From Chromatiales bacterium (GTDB taxonomy: Bacteria > Pseudomonadota > Gammaproteobacteria > JAGRGH01): a stretch of 64,000 bases of DNA. Positions 23,270 through 32,727 of the stretch are shown here, piece by piece. The position numbers were made by a program, and so were the translations under genes. The notes beneath the pieces are model-generated. The model did not search any database. It saw only the letters and a list, made by a program, of their open reading frames with translations, and was not told the DNA's origin. Position 1 is the stretch's first letter. Each line of letters starts with the position of its first letter. The DNA lies in NCBI GenBank assembly GCA_020445605.1, contig JAGRGH010000047.1, positions 1-64,000 of the forward strand, read 5' to 3'.

Positions 23270-24060
23270 GCGCCGGCCACCGTGGCGGGCCGACGCTGCG
23301 CCAGCCACATCAATGCGAGCCCGAAAACGATCATCGGCAACGACAGCAACTGGCCCATGGTCAGCCAGTCAAATGCCAGGAAGCCGATGTGGCGATCCGG
23401 TTCGCGCACGAATTCGACCAGGAACCGCGACAGCCCGTAGCCGATCAGGAACAGGCCGCTGACCGAACCCAGCGCACGCGGCCGGCGCGAATACAGCCAC
23501 AGCACGGCGAACAGCAGCACGCCCTCGAGCAGCGCCTCATAGAGCATGGACGGATGTCGCGGTTCGCGCCCGGCGTACGGAAACACCATGGCCCAGGGCA
23601 GGTCGGACACCCGCCCCCACAGTTCGCCATTGATGAAGTTGCCGATGCGGCCCGCAAACAGCCCGATCGGCACCAGCGGTGCGACGAAGTCCGCGACGCG
23701 AAAGAATTCGATCCGGCGCACGCGCGCATACAGGGCCATCGCAACGATGACACCGAGCAGCCCGCCGTGAAACGACATGCCGCCTTCCCAGATGCGCAGC
23801 AGCGACAGCGGGTCGTCGCGCACGCGGTCGAAACCATAGAACAGCGCATGACCGATGCGACCGCCGAGGATCACGCCGAACCCGCCCCAGACGATCAGGT
23901 CGTCGACCATGGGCGCGGAAATGCCGCGGAAACCCTGCCGCGCACGCCGGCGTCCCAGCAGCCAGAAACCCACGAAGCCGAGCAGATACATGAGCCCGTA
24001 CCAGCGCACCGCCAGCGGCCCGAGGTGAAACGCAACGGGATCGAAGTTCGGAAACAGCAT
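23266..24060 (-). CDS. lgt: Prolipoprotein diacylglyceryl transferase
   Basis: A 264-residue polytopic inner-membrane enzyme that attaches diacylglycerol to the lipobox cysteine of prelipoproteins. The signature [14 protein letters not shown] is present, as are [11 protein letters not shown] near the start and [13 protein letters not shown]. Directly precedes thyA, the same order as in E. coli. Confidence 0.97.
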   Translation of the reverse strand: MLFPNFDPVAFHLGPLAVRWYGLMYLLGFVGFWLLGRRRARQGFRGISAPMVDDLIVWGGFGVILGGRIGHALFYGFDRVRDDPLSLLRIWEGGMSFHGGLLGVIVAMALYARVRRIEFFRVADFVAPLVPIGLFAGRIGNFINGELWGRVSDLPWAMVFPYAGREPRHPSMLYEALLEGVLLFAVLWLYSRRPRALGSVSGLFLIGYGLSRFLVEFVREPDRHIGFLAFDWLTMGQLLSLPMIVFGLALMWLAQRRPATVAGA

Positions 24061-24066
24061 CGGCGC

Positions 24067-25272
24067 TCAGGCGAGGTCCAGGGCGCGCAGTGCGAAACAC
24101 TTCAGATAGGCGGTTTCTGGCATCGCCGGATGCACGGGATGATCCGCGCCCTGGCCGCCGCGATGGATGCATTGCAGCGTGCGCTCCGCGCGCTGCGCGG
24201 CGTTCTGCGTCAGTGCAAGCAGTTCATCGGCCGGCAGGTGATAGGAACACGAACAGTTCACCAGAATGCCGCCGGGCGCGAGCACGCGAAGCCCCGCCTG
24301 GGCGAGTCGCGCATAGGCGGCCGTGCCGGCCTTCGCGTCCTTCCGACGCTTGATGAACGCCGGCGGATCGAGCACGACGATGTCGAACGACTGGCCGTCC
24401 GCTGCGAACGACTGCAGCGCGTCAAACGCGTCGGACTGCACGAACGACACTCGTTCGTCGAGCCCGTTCGCGGCCGCGCCCACGCGCGCCTGACCGAGCG
24501 CCACGGCGGAGCTGTCGACCAGCAGCGCCTCGCGCGCACCGGCCTGCGCGAGGCCGAGCCCCCAGGCGCCGATATAGCTGCACACATCCAGCACGCGCGC
24601 ATCCCGCGCATACGGCAGCATCGCGGCCCGGTTGTCGCGCTGATCGAAGAACCAGCCGGTCTTCTGACCATGCAGCACGTCGATCGCGTGCCGCACGCCG
24701 TGCTCTTCGATCACGACCGGTTCCGCAAGCTTTCCGCGCACCACGCCGCTGGTTTCGTCGAGGTGCTCGAGCGCGCGCAGGCCGGAATCGCCGCGCACGA
24801 CGATTGCCGCGGGCGCGAGCACCGCTTCGAGGGCATCGAAGACCAGTTCGCGCACGCGCTCCATCCCGGCCGTGGTGATCTGCACGACCAGCACGGCCCC
24901 GTAGCGGTCCACGACCAGGCCCGGCAGACCGTCGGATTCGCCGAACACCAGCCGGTAGGCAGTGCCTTCATACCGGCGCACGCGCAGTGCCAGGGCCTGG
25001 CGGATGCGCGCCTCGAGCCAGGCCGGGTCGAGCCGGCCGGAGCGTTCGCGGCCGAGCACGCGCGCGGCCAGCAGGGTGTGCGGGTTCGCATAGCCCCAGC
25101 CGAGCCAGCGACCGGAGGCCGCGATGATGTCCACCGGATCGCCGGGCGCAAGCGCCGTCAGCGGGGTCGCCTGGGTATCGACCTCGTTGGAATAGACCCA
25201 CAGGTGGCCGGCGCGCAGGCGGCGGTCCTCGCGGGGTTTCAGGCGCAGCGGAGCTCGGTCGGTGGCGGACAT
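24067..25272 (-). CDS. rlmI: 23S rRNA (cytosine-1962-C5)-methyltransferase
   Basis: 401 residues. An N-terminal PUA RNA-binding domain (RLRAGHLWVYSNEV, VDIIAASGRWLGWGYANP) is joined by a beta-hairpin region (YRLVFGESDGLPGLVVDRYG) to a C-terminal Rossmann methyltransferase (VLDVCSYIGAWGLGLAQAGA, DIVVLDPPAF, NCSCSYHL). The catalytic Cys lies in the CSCS segment, as in RlmI. It lies 6 bp upstream of lgt; the divergent yyaL gene starts 98 bp away. Confidence 0.93.
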   Translation of the reverse strand: MSATDRAPLRLKPREDRRLRAGHLWVYSNEVDTQATPLTALAPGDPVDIIAASGRWLGWGYANPHTLLAARVLGRERSGRLDPAWLEARIRQALALRVRRYEGTAYRLVFGESDGLPGLVVDRYGAVLVVQITTAGMERVRELVFDALEAVLAPAAIVVRGDSGLRALEHLDETSGVVRGKLAEPVVIEEHGVRHAIDVLHGQKTGWFFDQRDNRAAMLPYARDARVLDVCSYIGAWGLGLAQAGAREALLVDSSAVALGQARVGAAANGLDERVSFVQSDAFDALQSFAADGQSFDIVVLDPPAFIKRRKDAKAGTAAYARLAQAGLRVLAPGGILVNCSCSYHLPADELLALTQNAAQRAERTLQCIHRGGQGADHPVHPAMPETAYLKCFALRALDLA

Positions 25273-25370
25273 CGGGCGGGTCGGGTGAACGGGCGCGAAA
25301 GTATAGCCGACGCCGGATCGGCCCCCGCGTGTAACAATGCGCGCCCGCCGCGCCCCCCAGCCATCCGCCC

Positions 25371-27434
25371 ATGAATCGCCTGCAGCACGCCACGAGTCCG
25401 TACCTGCGCCAGCACGCCGACAACCCGGTCGACTGGTATGAGTGGGGCTCGGAGGCGCTGAAACGCGCCCGCGCCGAGGGGCGCCCGATCCTGCTGTCGA
25501 TCGGCTACTCGGCCTGCCACTGGTGCCATGTCATGGCGCACGAGTCGTTCGAGGATGACGACACCGCCGCGCTCATGAACCGGTTGTTCGTGAACATCAA
25601 GGTCGACCGCGAGGAACGCCCGGACCTCGACAAGATCTACCAGACCGCCCACCACCTGCTCGCGCGTCGCGCGGGCGGCTGGCCGCTGACGGTGTTCCTG
25701 AGCCCCGACGATCACCTGCCGTTTTTTGCCGGCACGTATTTTCCGTCCGAGTCGCGACATGGCCTGCCGTCGTTTCGCGACCTGATGCTGAACATCGACG
25801 AAATCTGGCGCGAGCGGCGCGGCGACATCGAGCGCCAGAACCGCTCCGTGCAGGCGGCGCTGGATGCGATCGCGCTGGGCGCCGAGCCGCTCGCCGGCGC
25901 GCCGAATGCCGGACCGATGGACGCCAACCGCCGCGCGCTGGAATCCAGCTTCGATGCACGCCACGGCGGCTTTGGCCGCGCACCGAAGTTTCCGCACCCG
26001 ATGAGCATCGACAGCCTGCTGCGCTTTCACGCCCACACCCGCGACCGCGGCGAGGCCGACCGCAAATCGCTGGCGATGGCCCTGACGACCCTAGTGCGCA
26101 TGGCCGAAGGCGGCATGAACGACCAGATCGGCGGCGGCTTCTGCCGTTATTCCGTCGACGACCTGTGGATGATCCCGCACTTCGAAAAGATGCTCTACGA
26201 CAACGGCCTGCTGCTCGCGCTCTACGCGGACGCCTGGGCGCTGACCCGCGAGCCGCTGTTCGAGCGCACGGTGCGCGCGACCATCGGCTGGATGCTGACC
26301 GAGATGCAGGGCCCCGACGGCGCGTTCCATTCCGCGCTCGACGCCGACAGCGAGGGCGAAGAAGGCCGGTTCTATGTCTGGTCCCGCGCTGAACTCGCGC
26401 AGCTGCTCGGCGATGACTTCGCACTCGTCGCCGCGCGCTTCGGCTTCGACCGCGACGCGAACTTCGAAGGCCACTGGCATGCGCACGTGTTCACTTCGCT
26501 CGACAGCCTCGCCCAGCGCTTCGGACTCACGGTGCAGGACGTCCAGTCCCGGATCGATTCAGCCTGCGAACGACTGCTAGAGGCCCGCGCCGCGCGCGTG
26601 CGTCCCGGGCTCGACGACAAGATTCTGACGGCCTGGAATGCGCTGGCGATCCGCGGCCTGGCGCGTGCGGCGCGCGTGTTCGGCGAGCGCGAATGGATCG
26701 ACGCGGCGAGCGCCGCGCTCGAATTCCTGCACGCACGGATGTGGCGCGACGGCCGCCTGTACGCGACCGCGAAAGACGGCGAGGTTCGCCTGCCGGCCTA
26801 CCTCGACGACCACGCGTTTCTGCTCGACGCCGTCCTGGAACTGTTGCAGGTGCGCTGGCGCGACGACTGGCTGACGTTCGCCATCGCGCTGGCCGAGACC
26901 TTGATCGCACGGTTCGAGGACCCGGCCAGCGGCGGGTTCTTTTTCACCGCACACGATCACGAACAATTGATCCAGCGGCCCAAGCCGTTCACCGACGACG
27001 CGACGCCGGCCGGCAATGGCGTGGCGGCGTTTGCGCTCGCGCGCCTGGGGCATCTGGTGGGCGATCAGCGTTTTACCGATGCGGCCGAACGCGCGATCAG
27101 GGCCGGCTGGGAAGGCATGGAGCAGACGCCGCATGCGCACAACGCGCTGCTGAACGCGCTCGAGGAACTGCTGTATCCGCCGACGCTCTGCGTGATCCGC
27201 GGTGCGCAGGCCGCAATGCTCCCCTGGCTGCATCATGCCTTCGAGGGGTATCACCCGCGGCGGCTCGCATTCGCGATCCCGGACGATGCCGCCGATCTGC
27301 CCGAGCTGATCGTCGCGCGCACGCCGCGCGACGAAGTGACCGCGTATGTGTGCACCGGCCGCGCATGCCTGGCGCCGGTCGATTCGCTCAGCGACTTCGT
27401 CGAACAGCTGCGCCCGGCCGCAAAGAGGCAGTGA
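25371..27434 (+). CDS. Thioredoxin-fold / six-hairpin-glycosidase protein, YyaL (SPATA20) family
   Basis: 687 residues. The N-terminal DUF255 thioredoxin-like domain has [20 protein letters not shown] with the CHWC pair Cys49/Cys52 and [17 protein letters not shown]. The long C-terminal part is an alpha/alpha-barrel resembling GlcNAc 2-epimerases ([59 protein letters not shown]). The family is widespread, with a conserved CxxC but no established reaction. It overlaps a five-codon remnant ORF at its stop. Confidence 0.92.
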   Translation: MNRLQHATSPYLRQHADNPVDWYEWGSEALKRARAEGRPILLSIGYSACHWCHVMAHESFEDDDTAALMNRLFVNIKVDREERPDLDKIYQTAHHLLARRAGGWPLTVFLSPDDHLPFFAGTYFPSESRHGLPSFRDLMLNIDEIWRERRGDIERQNRSVQAALDAIALGAEPLAGAPNAGPMDANRRALESSFDARHGGFGRAPKFPHPMSIDSLLRFHAHTRDRGEADRKSLAMALTTLVRMAEGGMNDQIGGGFCRYSVDDLWMIPHFEKMLYDNGLLLALYADAWALTREPLFERTVRATIGWMLTEMQGPDGAFHSALDADSEGEEGRFYVWSRAELAQLLGDDFALVAARFGFDRDANFEGHWHAHVFTSLDSLAQRFGLTVQDVQSRIDSACERLLEARAARVRPGLDDKILTAWNALAIRGLARAARVFGEREWIDAASAALEFLHARMWRDGRLYATAKDGEVRLPAYLDDHAFLLDAVLELLQVRWRDDWLTFAIALAETLIARFEDPASGGFFFTAHDHEQLIQRPKPFTDDATPAGNGVAAFALARLGHLVGDQRFTDAAERAIRAGWEGMEQTPHAHNALLNALEELLYPPTLCVIRGAQAAMLPWLHHAFEGYHPRRLAFAIPDDAADLPELIVARTPRDEVTAYVCTGRACLAPVDSLSDFVEQLRPAAKRQ

Positions 27435-27451
27435 TGAAAAAGTATCTGTGA
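27434..27451 (+). other. Five-codon ORF, possible decapitated gene start
   Basis: ATGAAAAAGTATCTGTGA overlaps the YyaL-family stop as ATGA and encodes MKKYL, the typical opening of an exported protein's signal peptide. It stops at once, 8 bp before the Fic gene. It could be the remnant of a gene whose body was lost when the Fic gene arrived, or chance. Confidence 0.25.
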
Positions 27452-27458
27452 GGGCGGC

Positions 27459-28475
27459 ATGACGAAATCCACCTACCAACCGCCCTACACCATCACCCCC
27501 GAAATCTTGAACCGGGTCGCCGCGATCAGCTTTGGCCTAGGGCGGTTGACCTTGCTCACCGATCAGGCGAGAGCCTTACGGCTGCGGCGCATCAACCGTA
27601 TCCGCAGCATTCACGGCTCGTTGGCCATCGAGGGCAATACCCTGAGCGAGGCGCAGATCACCGCGATTCTGGAGGGCAAGCGGGTCATCGCCCCGCCGAG
27701 GGAAGTCCAGGAGGTGCGCAACGCGCTGGACGCTTACGACCGCTTCGAGACCTGGATGCCCGGCGCGGAAAAGGACCTGCTGGCCGCGCATCGGCTGTTG
27801 ATGGCCGGCCTGATCGACGAGGCCGGGGCTTATCGGCGCGGCGGTGTGGGGGTGATGGCGGGCAGTCGCGTGGTGCACATGGCCCCGCCCGCCGAGCGGG
27901 TGCCGCGATTGATGGCCGATCTGTTCGACTGGCTCACGGCGACCGACGCGCATCCGCTGATCGCCAGTTCGGTGTTCCACTACGAGTTCGAATTCATCCA
28001 TCCGTTTGCCGACGGCAATGGCCGCATGGGGCGGTTGTGGCAAAGCCTGATCCTGGCCCGCTGGAACCGGCTGTTCGCGGAACTCCCGGTCGAAAGCCTG
28101 ATCCACGCGCACCAGGACGAGTATTACCGGGCCATCCAGGACAGCACGCGCCGGACCGACTGCGCCCCCTTCGTCGCCTTCATGTTGCGCATGATCCTGG
28201 ACGCCGTGACCAACGCCACCCCCCAAGCCGACCCCCATGTCAACCCCCAAGTCGACGCGCTGTTGAAGGTGATCCGGGGCAAGATGAGCCGCGAGGCGCT
28301 GCAAGCCGCGTTGGGTCTCTCGGACCGCAAGTCGTTCCGCGATCGCTACCTCAAGCCGGCCCTGGCGGATGGTCTGATCGAGATGACCATCCCGGAAAAA
28401 CCGAACAGCCGCTCGCAGAAATACCGCTTGACCGACAAGGGCCGTCAGTGGTGCTCACAGCATGACGACGAATGA
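27459..28475 (+). CDS. Fic-domain protein (probable AMP-transferase), self-inhibited class
   Basis: 338 residues. The Fic core is HPFADGNGRMGR at residues 181-192, with the catalytic His181 and all consensus positions intact. The N-terminal inhibitory helix motif SLAIEGN (residues 54-60) matches the (S/T)xxxE(G/N) pattern, placing it in the class with the inhibitory helix in cis. The C-terminus (about 265-338) looks like a winged-helix domain: KMSREALQAALGLSDRKSFR. Such proteins transfer AMP to targets or de-modify them. No separate antitoxin is visible. A likely acquired gene; there is no integrase beside it. Confidence 0.88.
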   Translation: MTKSTYQPPYTITPEILNRVAAISFGLGRLTLLTDQARALRLRRINRIRSIHGSLAIEGNTLSEAQITAILEGKRVIAPPREVQEVRNALDAYDRFETWMPGAEKDLLAAHRLLMAGLIDEAGAYRRGGVGVMAGSRVVHMAPPAERVPRLMADLFDWLTATDAHPLIASSVFHYEFEFIHPFADGNGRMGRLWQSLILARWNRLFAELPVESLIHAHQDEYYRAIQDSTRRTDCAPFVAFMLRMILDAVTNATPQADPHVNPQVDALLKVIRGKMSREALQAALGLSDRKSFRDRYLKPALADGLIEMTIPEKPNSRSQKYRLTDKGRQWCSQHDDE

Positions 28476-28502
28476 ATACCAGCCGACACCCCATTCACCA
28501 GG

Positions 28503-29546
28503 TCATTCATCCGCAAGGCGCTCGCGCGAATAGTCGCGTTTGGTGCCGTCGGGCAGGCGCTTGAAGCGTTTGAGCATCCACCAGTAGCGCTCCGGGTACG
28601 GCTCGATGATGCGCTCGACGGCGGCATTGACGGCTCGTGCATCGGCCACCTCATCGCCACTCGGGAACCGCTCCAGCGCCGGCCAGAACTTCACGCGATA
28701 ACGCCGACCCCGCTGCTCGCGATAGTGCGCCATGGGCACGACGAGGGCGCCGCTGCTCTGCGCGAGCCGGCCGGTGATGGTGCTCGTTGAAGCCGGGGCG
28801 CCGAAGAAGTCCACGAATACATTCACGCGAAACGGCGCGTCCAGATCCGGGGCATACCACAACGCCGCCCCGGACTTGAGTTCGCGCAGCAGCGGGCGGA
28901 GGTATTCAGTTGCATACAGCGGGCCGCCATAACGAGCGCGAACGCTGCGCAGAAAGCGGTCCACGACGGCATCGGCCGGCGCCCGGTAGCTGCCGATCGA
29001 ACGCCGCCCGGCGGGCGCCAACTGCCCCGCGAGCGCGGCGTTGAGATCCAGCGAACCGAAGTGGCTTGAGAGCAGGATCAGGCCGCGGCCGGTCGCAAGC
29101 GCCGCCTGCCAGTGTTCGAGTCCGTCCACGACCACGCGCTTGTCCCAGAACGCACGCAGGTTTCCATACCAGGCGAGCTGCGTCTCCATGATCGAATAAC
29201 CGAGTTCGCGAAAACTCGCGCGCACGCGGCGCGTTCGCTGGCGCGGCGTGAGGCACGGAAAGCAGCGCGCGATGTCCAGGGTTGCCACCCGCCGCAGGCG
29301 CGGATTGAGCACATAAAACGCCATGCCCAGCGGCCAGCCCAGGGCCAGCATCAAGCGAAACGGCAACAGCGCGGACAGGCGCCCGAGGAACAGTACGCTG
29401 CCGATCAGCCAGTACTTTGGATGTCGCTCCCAGAAGAACGCACGCCAGCGCCCGGAATGCCGCGCGGTCTCCGGTGTTCTGGCCTCCGCTGGCTCCACGA
29501 TCAGCAACCGTTCAGATGCGAAGGGCCGGGAGATCGCCCGGGCCAC
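28503..29546 (-). CDS. Lysophospholipid/lipid A acyltransferase, LpxL/HtrB family
   Basis: 347 residues. A membrane-anchoring hydrophobic segment (about 46-80) precedes the acyltransferase domain with the HX4D catalytic pair His162/Asp167 (SSHFGSLDLN). Downstream is APDLDAPFRVNVFVDFFGAP, and near the end RYWWMLKRFKRLPDG, both typical of LpxL/LpxM. It adds a secondary acyl chain to Kdo2-lipid A in the inner membrane. Whether it is L, M or P type cannot be decided. It starts just downstream of a hairpin-rich repeat. Confidence 0.9.
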   Translation of the reverse strand: MARAISRPFASERLLIVEPAEARTPETARHSGRWRAFFWERHPKYWLIGSVLFLGRLSALLPFRLMLALGWPLGMAFYVLNPRLRRVATLDIARCFPCLTPRQRTRRVRASFRELGYSIMETQLAWYGNLRAFWDKRVVVDGLEHWQAALATGRGLILLSSHFGSLDLNAALAGQLAPAGRRSIGSYRAPADAVVDRFLRSVRARYGGPLYATEYLRPLLRELKSGAALWYAPDLDAPFRVNVFVDFFGAPASTSTITGRLAQSSGALVVPMAHYREQRGRRYRVKFWPALERFPSGDEVADARAVNAAVERIIEPYPERYWWMLKRFKRLPDGTKRDYSRERLADE

Positions 29547-29553
29547 AATCTAA

Positions 29554-29703
29554 GGAAACTCTGAATTGTCAGAGCTTCCCGCGGCACAGGGAAGTGCCGC
29601 CACAACGACGGCTGCACGCCGTTGAAAATGAAAGAAAACGAAAAATCACACTTTTTCGTTTTCGCTGCGCTGGCGATCCGGGACGGATTGATCAGAGCTT
29701 CCC
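29554..29703. repeat. Hairpin-rich MITE-like intergenic element, copy A
   Basis: About 150 bp between pfkB and the acyltransferase gene. The outer ends form imperfect inverted repeats (GGAAACTCTGA at 29554 against GGAAGCTCTGA inward from 29703). Inside lie several hairpins: 29554-29579, a 7-bp stem at 29581-29600, and a perfect 12-bp A/T-rich stem (29634-29645 with 29652-29663). Its right 50 bp recur between gcvT and gcvH. No coding frame is convincing. Confidence 0.65.
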
Positions 29704-29714
29704 CAGGCAGTTGA

Positions 29715-30647
29715 TCAGAAGCTGTATTCGAAGGCCTCGACGAAGCGATCGTGAAACTCATCGCGGGTGAAACGATGATTCTGCGTGCCGGGGCTCTCGA
29801 ACTTGATCGCACCGATGAGCGCGGCGATGCGACCGGTGGTTTCCCAGTCCATGCCGTTCATGAGCCCGTAGATGAGACCTGCGCGATAGGCATCGCCGCA
29901 GCCGGTCGGATCGGCGGCATTGCGGATCGGCGCGACCGGAATCTGCAACACCTTTTTTCCGGCGTAGATCGTCGAGCCCTCGCCGCCGCGCGTGACGATC
30001 ATCGCCTCGCAGCGCGCGGCGATCTGCGCGAGAGACAGATCCGTACGCTCGGCGAGCAGGCTCGCCTCGTAGTCGTTCACGGCGATGTAGTTCGCGTGCT
30101 TGATGAACCACAGCAGTTCGGTGCCGTTGAACATCGGCAGGCCCTGGCCCGGATCGAACACGAACGGAATGCCGGCCTCGGCAAACTGGCGCGTGTGATC
30201 GAGCATGCCCTGACGACCATCGGGCGAAACCATGCCGAGCGTGATGCCGGCATCGGTCGGCACCGCGTTGCGGTGCGCCTCGCCCATTGCACCCGGATGA
30301 AACGCGGTGATCTGGTTGTCGTCCTGATCGGTGGTGATGAAGGCCTGCGCCGTATAAAAACCATCGACCTCGGTCACGTGGTCACGCACCACACCGTTGG
30401 CGTCCAGCCACTGCGCGTACGGTGCAAAGTCGGTGCCCACGGTGCCCATGGGCTTGCCTTCGCCGCCGAGCAGCTTCAGGTTGTAGGCAATGTTGCCCGC
30501 ACAACCGCCGAATTCGCGGCGCATCTTCGGCACCATGAACGAGACGTTCAGCATGTGCACCTGGTCCGGCAGGATGTGATTGCGGAACCGATCCGGAAAC
30601 ACCATGATCGAGTCGAATGCAAAAGACCCGCAGATCAGCGCGGACAT
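29715..30647 (-). CDS. PfkB-family sugar/nucleoside kinase
   Basis: 310 residues of ribokinase/adenosine-kinase type. The N-terminal GG motif region is REFGGCAGNIAYNLKLLGG and the C-terminal signature DPTGCGDAYRAG (residues 246-257) has the catalytic Asp252. IAVNDYEASLLA and VTRGGEGSTIYAG form the nucleotide site. Close relatives are annotated adenosine kinase or ribokinase; the substrate is not resolvable here. It starts 6 bp after the gcvPB stop, so it is probably co-transcribed with the glycine-cleavage genes. Confidence 0.87.
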   Translation of the reverse strand: MSALICGSFAFDSIMVFPDRFRNHILPDQVHMLNVSFMVPKMRREFGGCAGNIAYNLKLLGGEGKPMGTVGTDFAPYAQWLDANGVVRDHVTEVDGFYTAQAFITTDQDDNQITAFHPGAMGEAHRNAVPTDAGITLGMVSPDGRQGMLDHTRQFAEAGIPFVFDPGQGLPMFNGTELLWFIKHANYIAVNDYEASLLAERTDLSLAQIAARCEAMIVTRGGEGSTIYAGKKVLQIPVAPIRNAADPTGCGDAYRAGLIYGLMNGMDWETTGRIAALIGAIKFESPGTQNHRFTRDEFHDRFVEAFEYSF

Positions 30648-30653
30648 GGGTGT

Positions 30654-32144
30654 CTAGGCCCCCGCGGCAGCGGCGACTGGCGTCGCGGCCGGTTCAGCGG
30701 GCCGCCAGGCGATGTCGAGTTCGCGCGCGGCCTTCACGTCGTCGAGCCTGCGCACCGGCAGGGTGTGCGGGGCGAGTTTGAGCTGCTGCACGTCGGCCTG
30801 CGCCTCGGCGCGAATCGCGCTCATCGCGTCCACGAAGCGATCCAGCACGTCCTTGGATTCGGTCTCGGTCGGCTCGATCAGCAGACACTCCGGCACGAGC
30901 AGCGGGAAATACGTCGTCGGCGCATGCATGCCGTAGTCCAGCAGACGCTTGGCGAAGTCCATGGCCGTGGCGTCGAGTTCCTTCGCCTCACGTTTGAGCG
31001 TGATGATGAACTCGTGGGTGGCACGCCGGCCGGCAAAAGCCGCCGTGAATCCGGCCTGTTGCATGCGCTTGAGCATGTAGTTCGCGTTCAACGTCGCATA
31101 TTCGGCGACGCGCGGCATGCCCTCGCGGCCGAGCATGCGCGCATAGACATAGGCGCGCAGCAGCACGCCGGCGTTGCCGGCGAACGCCAGCAGCCGGCCG
31201 ATCGTCTGCGGCCGCTGGGCCTCGGTGATCCAGTGGTACTCGCCGTCATCACCACGGCCGACCATGGGCACCGGCAGGAACGGTTTCAGTCGCTCGCTGA
31301 CGCCGACCGGCCCGGCGCCCGGTCCGCCGCCGCCATGCGGGGTCGAAAACGTCTTGTGCAGATTGATGTGCACGACGTCGAAGCCCATGTCGCCCGGACG
31401 CGTCTTGCCCAGAATCGCGTTGAGGTTCGCGCCGTCGTAATACAACAGCCCGCCGGCCTCGTGGACGATGCGCGCAATCTCCTTGATGCGCCGTTCGAAC
31501 ACGCCGAGTGTGGACGGATTGGTGAGCATGATTCCGGCGGTCTGCGGCCCCACGGCCGCGCGCAGCGCTTCGAGTTCGACATCGCCGTTGGCGTCGGTCG
31601 GGATTTCGCGCACCTTGTAGCCGCACATCACCGCCGTCGCGGGATTCGTTCCGTGCGCGGCATCCGGCACCAGGATCTCCGTGCGTGCCTCGTCACCGCG
31701 TGCGTCGTGATAGGCGCGGATCATCGCAACGCCGGCAAACTCGCCCTGCGCACCGGCGGCCGGCGCCAGCGACACCGCGCGCATGCCGGTCACCGCAATC
31801 AGCATCTGTTGCAGTTCATAAACACAGCCCATATAGCCCTGGCTGTGCGTGACCGGCGCCAGCGGGTGCCGGTCGATCATGCCGGGCAGGAGGGCCGCGG
31901 CGTTGCAGGCACGCGGGTTGTACTTCATCGTGCACGAGCCGAGCGGATAGAACTCGGTATCGATCGAGAAGTTCTTCTGTGACAGCCGGGTGTAGTGGCG
32001 CACCGCCTGCATTTCGGACACCGCGGGCAGCGCCGGCGGCCGCTTGCGCAAGAAGCGCTCGGGAAGATCCGGCGTTTTGACCGTTGCCGCCGGCGCCTGC
32101 GCACTCGCGCGGCGGCCGTCGACGGATTGCTCGAAGATCAGCAC
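30654..32144 (-). CDS. gcvPB: Glycine dehydrogenase (decarboxylating) subunit 2
   Basis: 496 residues from GTG 32144 ([14 protein letters not shown]), chosen because the upstream part of the open frame is antisense-like and overlaps tpx, while an AGGTG site lies about 9 bp before the GTG. With subunit 1 it forms the PLP-dependent P-protein of the glycine cleavage system. Motifs: [14 protein letters not shown], the PLP-binding region [19 protein letters not shown] with the Schiff-base Lys after His, and [12 protein letters not shown]. The two-subunit form is typical of some Gammaproteobacteria and Gram-positives. Confidence 0.95.
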   Translation of the reverse strand: MLIFEQSVDGRRASAQAPAATVKTPDLPERFLRKRPPALPAVSEMQAVRHYTRLSQKNFSIDTEFYPLGSCTMKYNPRACNAAALLPGMIDRHPLAPVTHSQGYMGCVYELQQMLIAVTGMRAVSLAPAAGAQGEFAGVAMIRAYHDARGDEARTEILVPDAAHGTNPATAVMCGYKVREIPTDANGDVELEALRAAVGPQTAGIMLTNPSTLGVFERRIKEIARIVHEAGGLLYYDGANLNAILGKTRPGDMGFDVVHINLHKTFSTPHGGGGPGAGPVGVSERLKPFLPVPMVGRGDDGEYHWITEAQRPQTIGRLLAFAGNAGVLLRAYVYARMLGREGMPRVAEYATLNANYMLKRMQQAGFTAAFAGRRATHEFIITLKREAKELDATAMDFAKRLLDYGMHAPTTYFPLLVPECLLIEPTETESKDVLDRFVDAMSAIRAEAQADVQQLKLAPHTLPVRRLDDVKAARELDIAWRPAEPAATPVAAAAGA

Positions 32145-32175
32145 GTTGTTTGCACCTGATGTGATTTTCTTTGGC

Positions 32176-32673
32176 TTACAGCGCGGCAAGGGCCTTGTCG
32201 TAATCGGGTTCCTGGCCGATTTCCGGAACCATTTCGGTATAGAGAACCTTGTCGTTGGCATCCAGCACCACGACCGCACGCGCGGTGATACCGGCCAACG
32301 CGCCATCGGTGATCAGCACGCCGTAATCCTTGGCGAACCTGCGGTCACGCATCAGCGACAGCGTTACCACGTTCGCCGTGTGCTCGGCACCGCAGAAACG
32401 CGCCTGGGCAAACGGCAGGTCGGACGAAATGATCATGAACACCGTATCGGTGTGTTTCGGCGCCTCGGCATCGAAGCGCTTCGTGGACGTCGCGCACACG
32501 CCCGTGTCCAGGCTGGGCACGATGTTCAGCAGCTTCTTCTTGCCGGGGAATTCCTTGAGGCCGACATTATTCAGATTCTTGTCGACCAGCGAGAAGCCGG
32601 GCGCCGTTGAACCGACGGCGGGCAGATCGCCATTGGTGTTGATCTCGTTACCGTGCAGCGTGATCTTGGCCAT
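32176..32673 (-). CDS. tpx: Thiol peroxidase
   Basis: A 165-residue atypical 2-Cys peroxiredoxin. Peroxidatic Cys60 is in [16 protein letters not shown] and resolving Cys94 in ARFCGAEH, the spacing of Tpx. It reduces lipid and alkyl hydroperoxides using thioredoxin. A good AGGAG site precedes the ATG. It sits between the two subunit genes of glycine dehydrogenase on the same strand, an unexpected position that suggests it shares the gcv transcript. Confidence 0.95.
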   Translation of the reverse strand: MAKITLHGNEINTNGDLPAVGSTAPGFSLVDKNLNNVGLKEFPGKKKLLNIVPSLDTGVCATSTKRFDAEAPKHTDTVFMIISSDLPFAQARFCGAEHTANVVTLSLMRDRRFAKDYGVLITDGALAGITARAVVVLDANDKVLYTEMVPEIGQEPDYDKALAAL

Positions 32674-32727
32674 GTTTATCTCCTGAATTCGCTTGATCGG
32701 TCACAGCTTCATTAGAACGGCGGGTGG

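Noticed and set aside
29751-31982. 743-codon plus-strand frame opposite pfkB and gcvPB
   Set aside because: Antisense shadow: the minus strand carries clear PLP-enzyme and kinase motifs.
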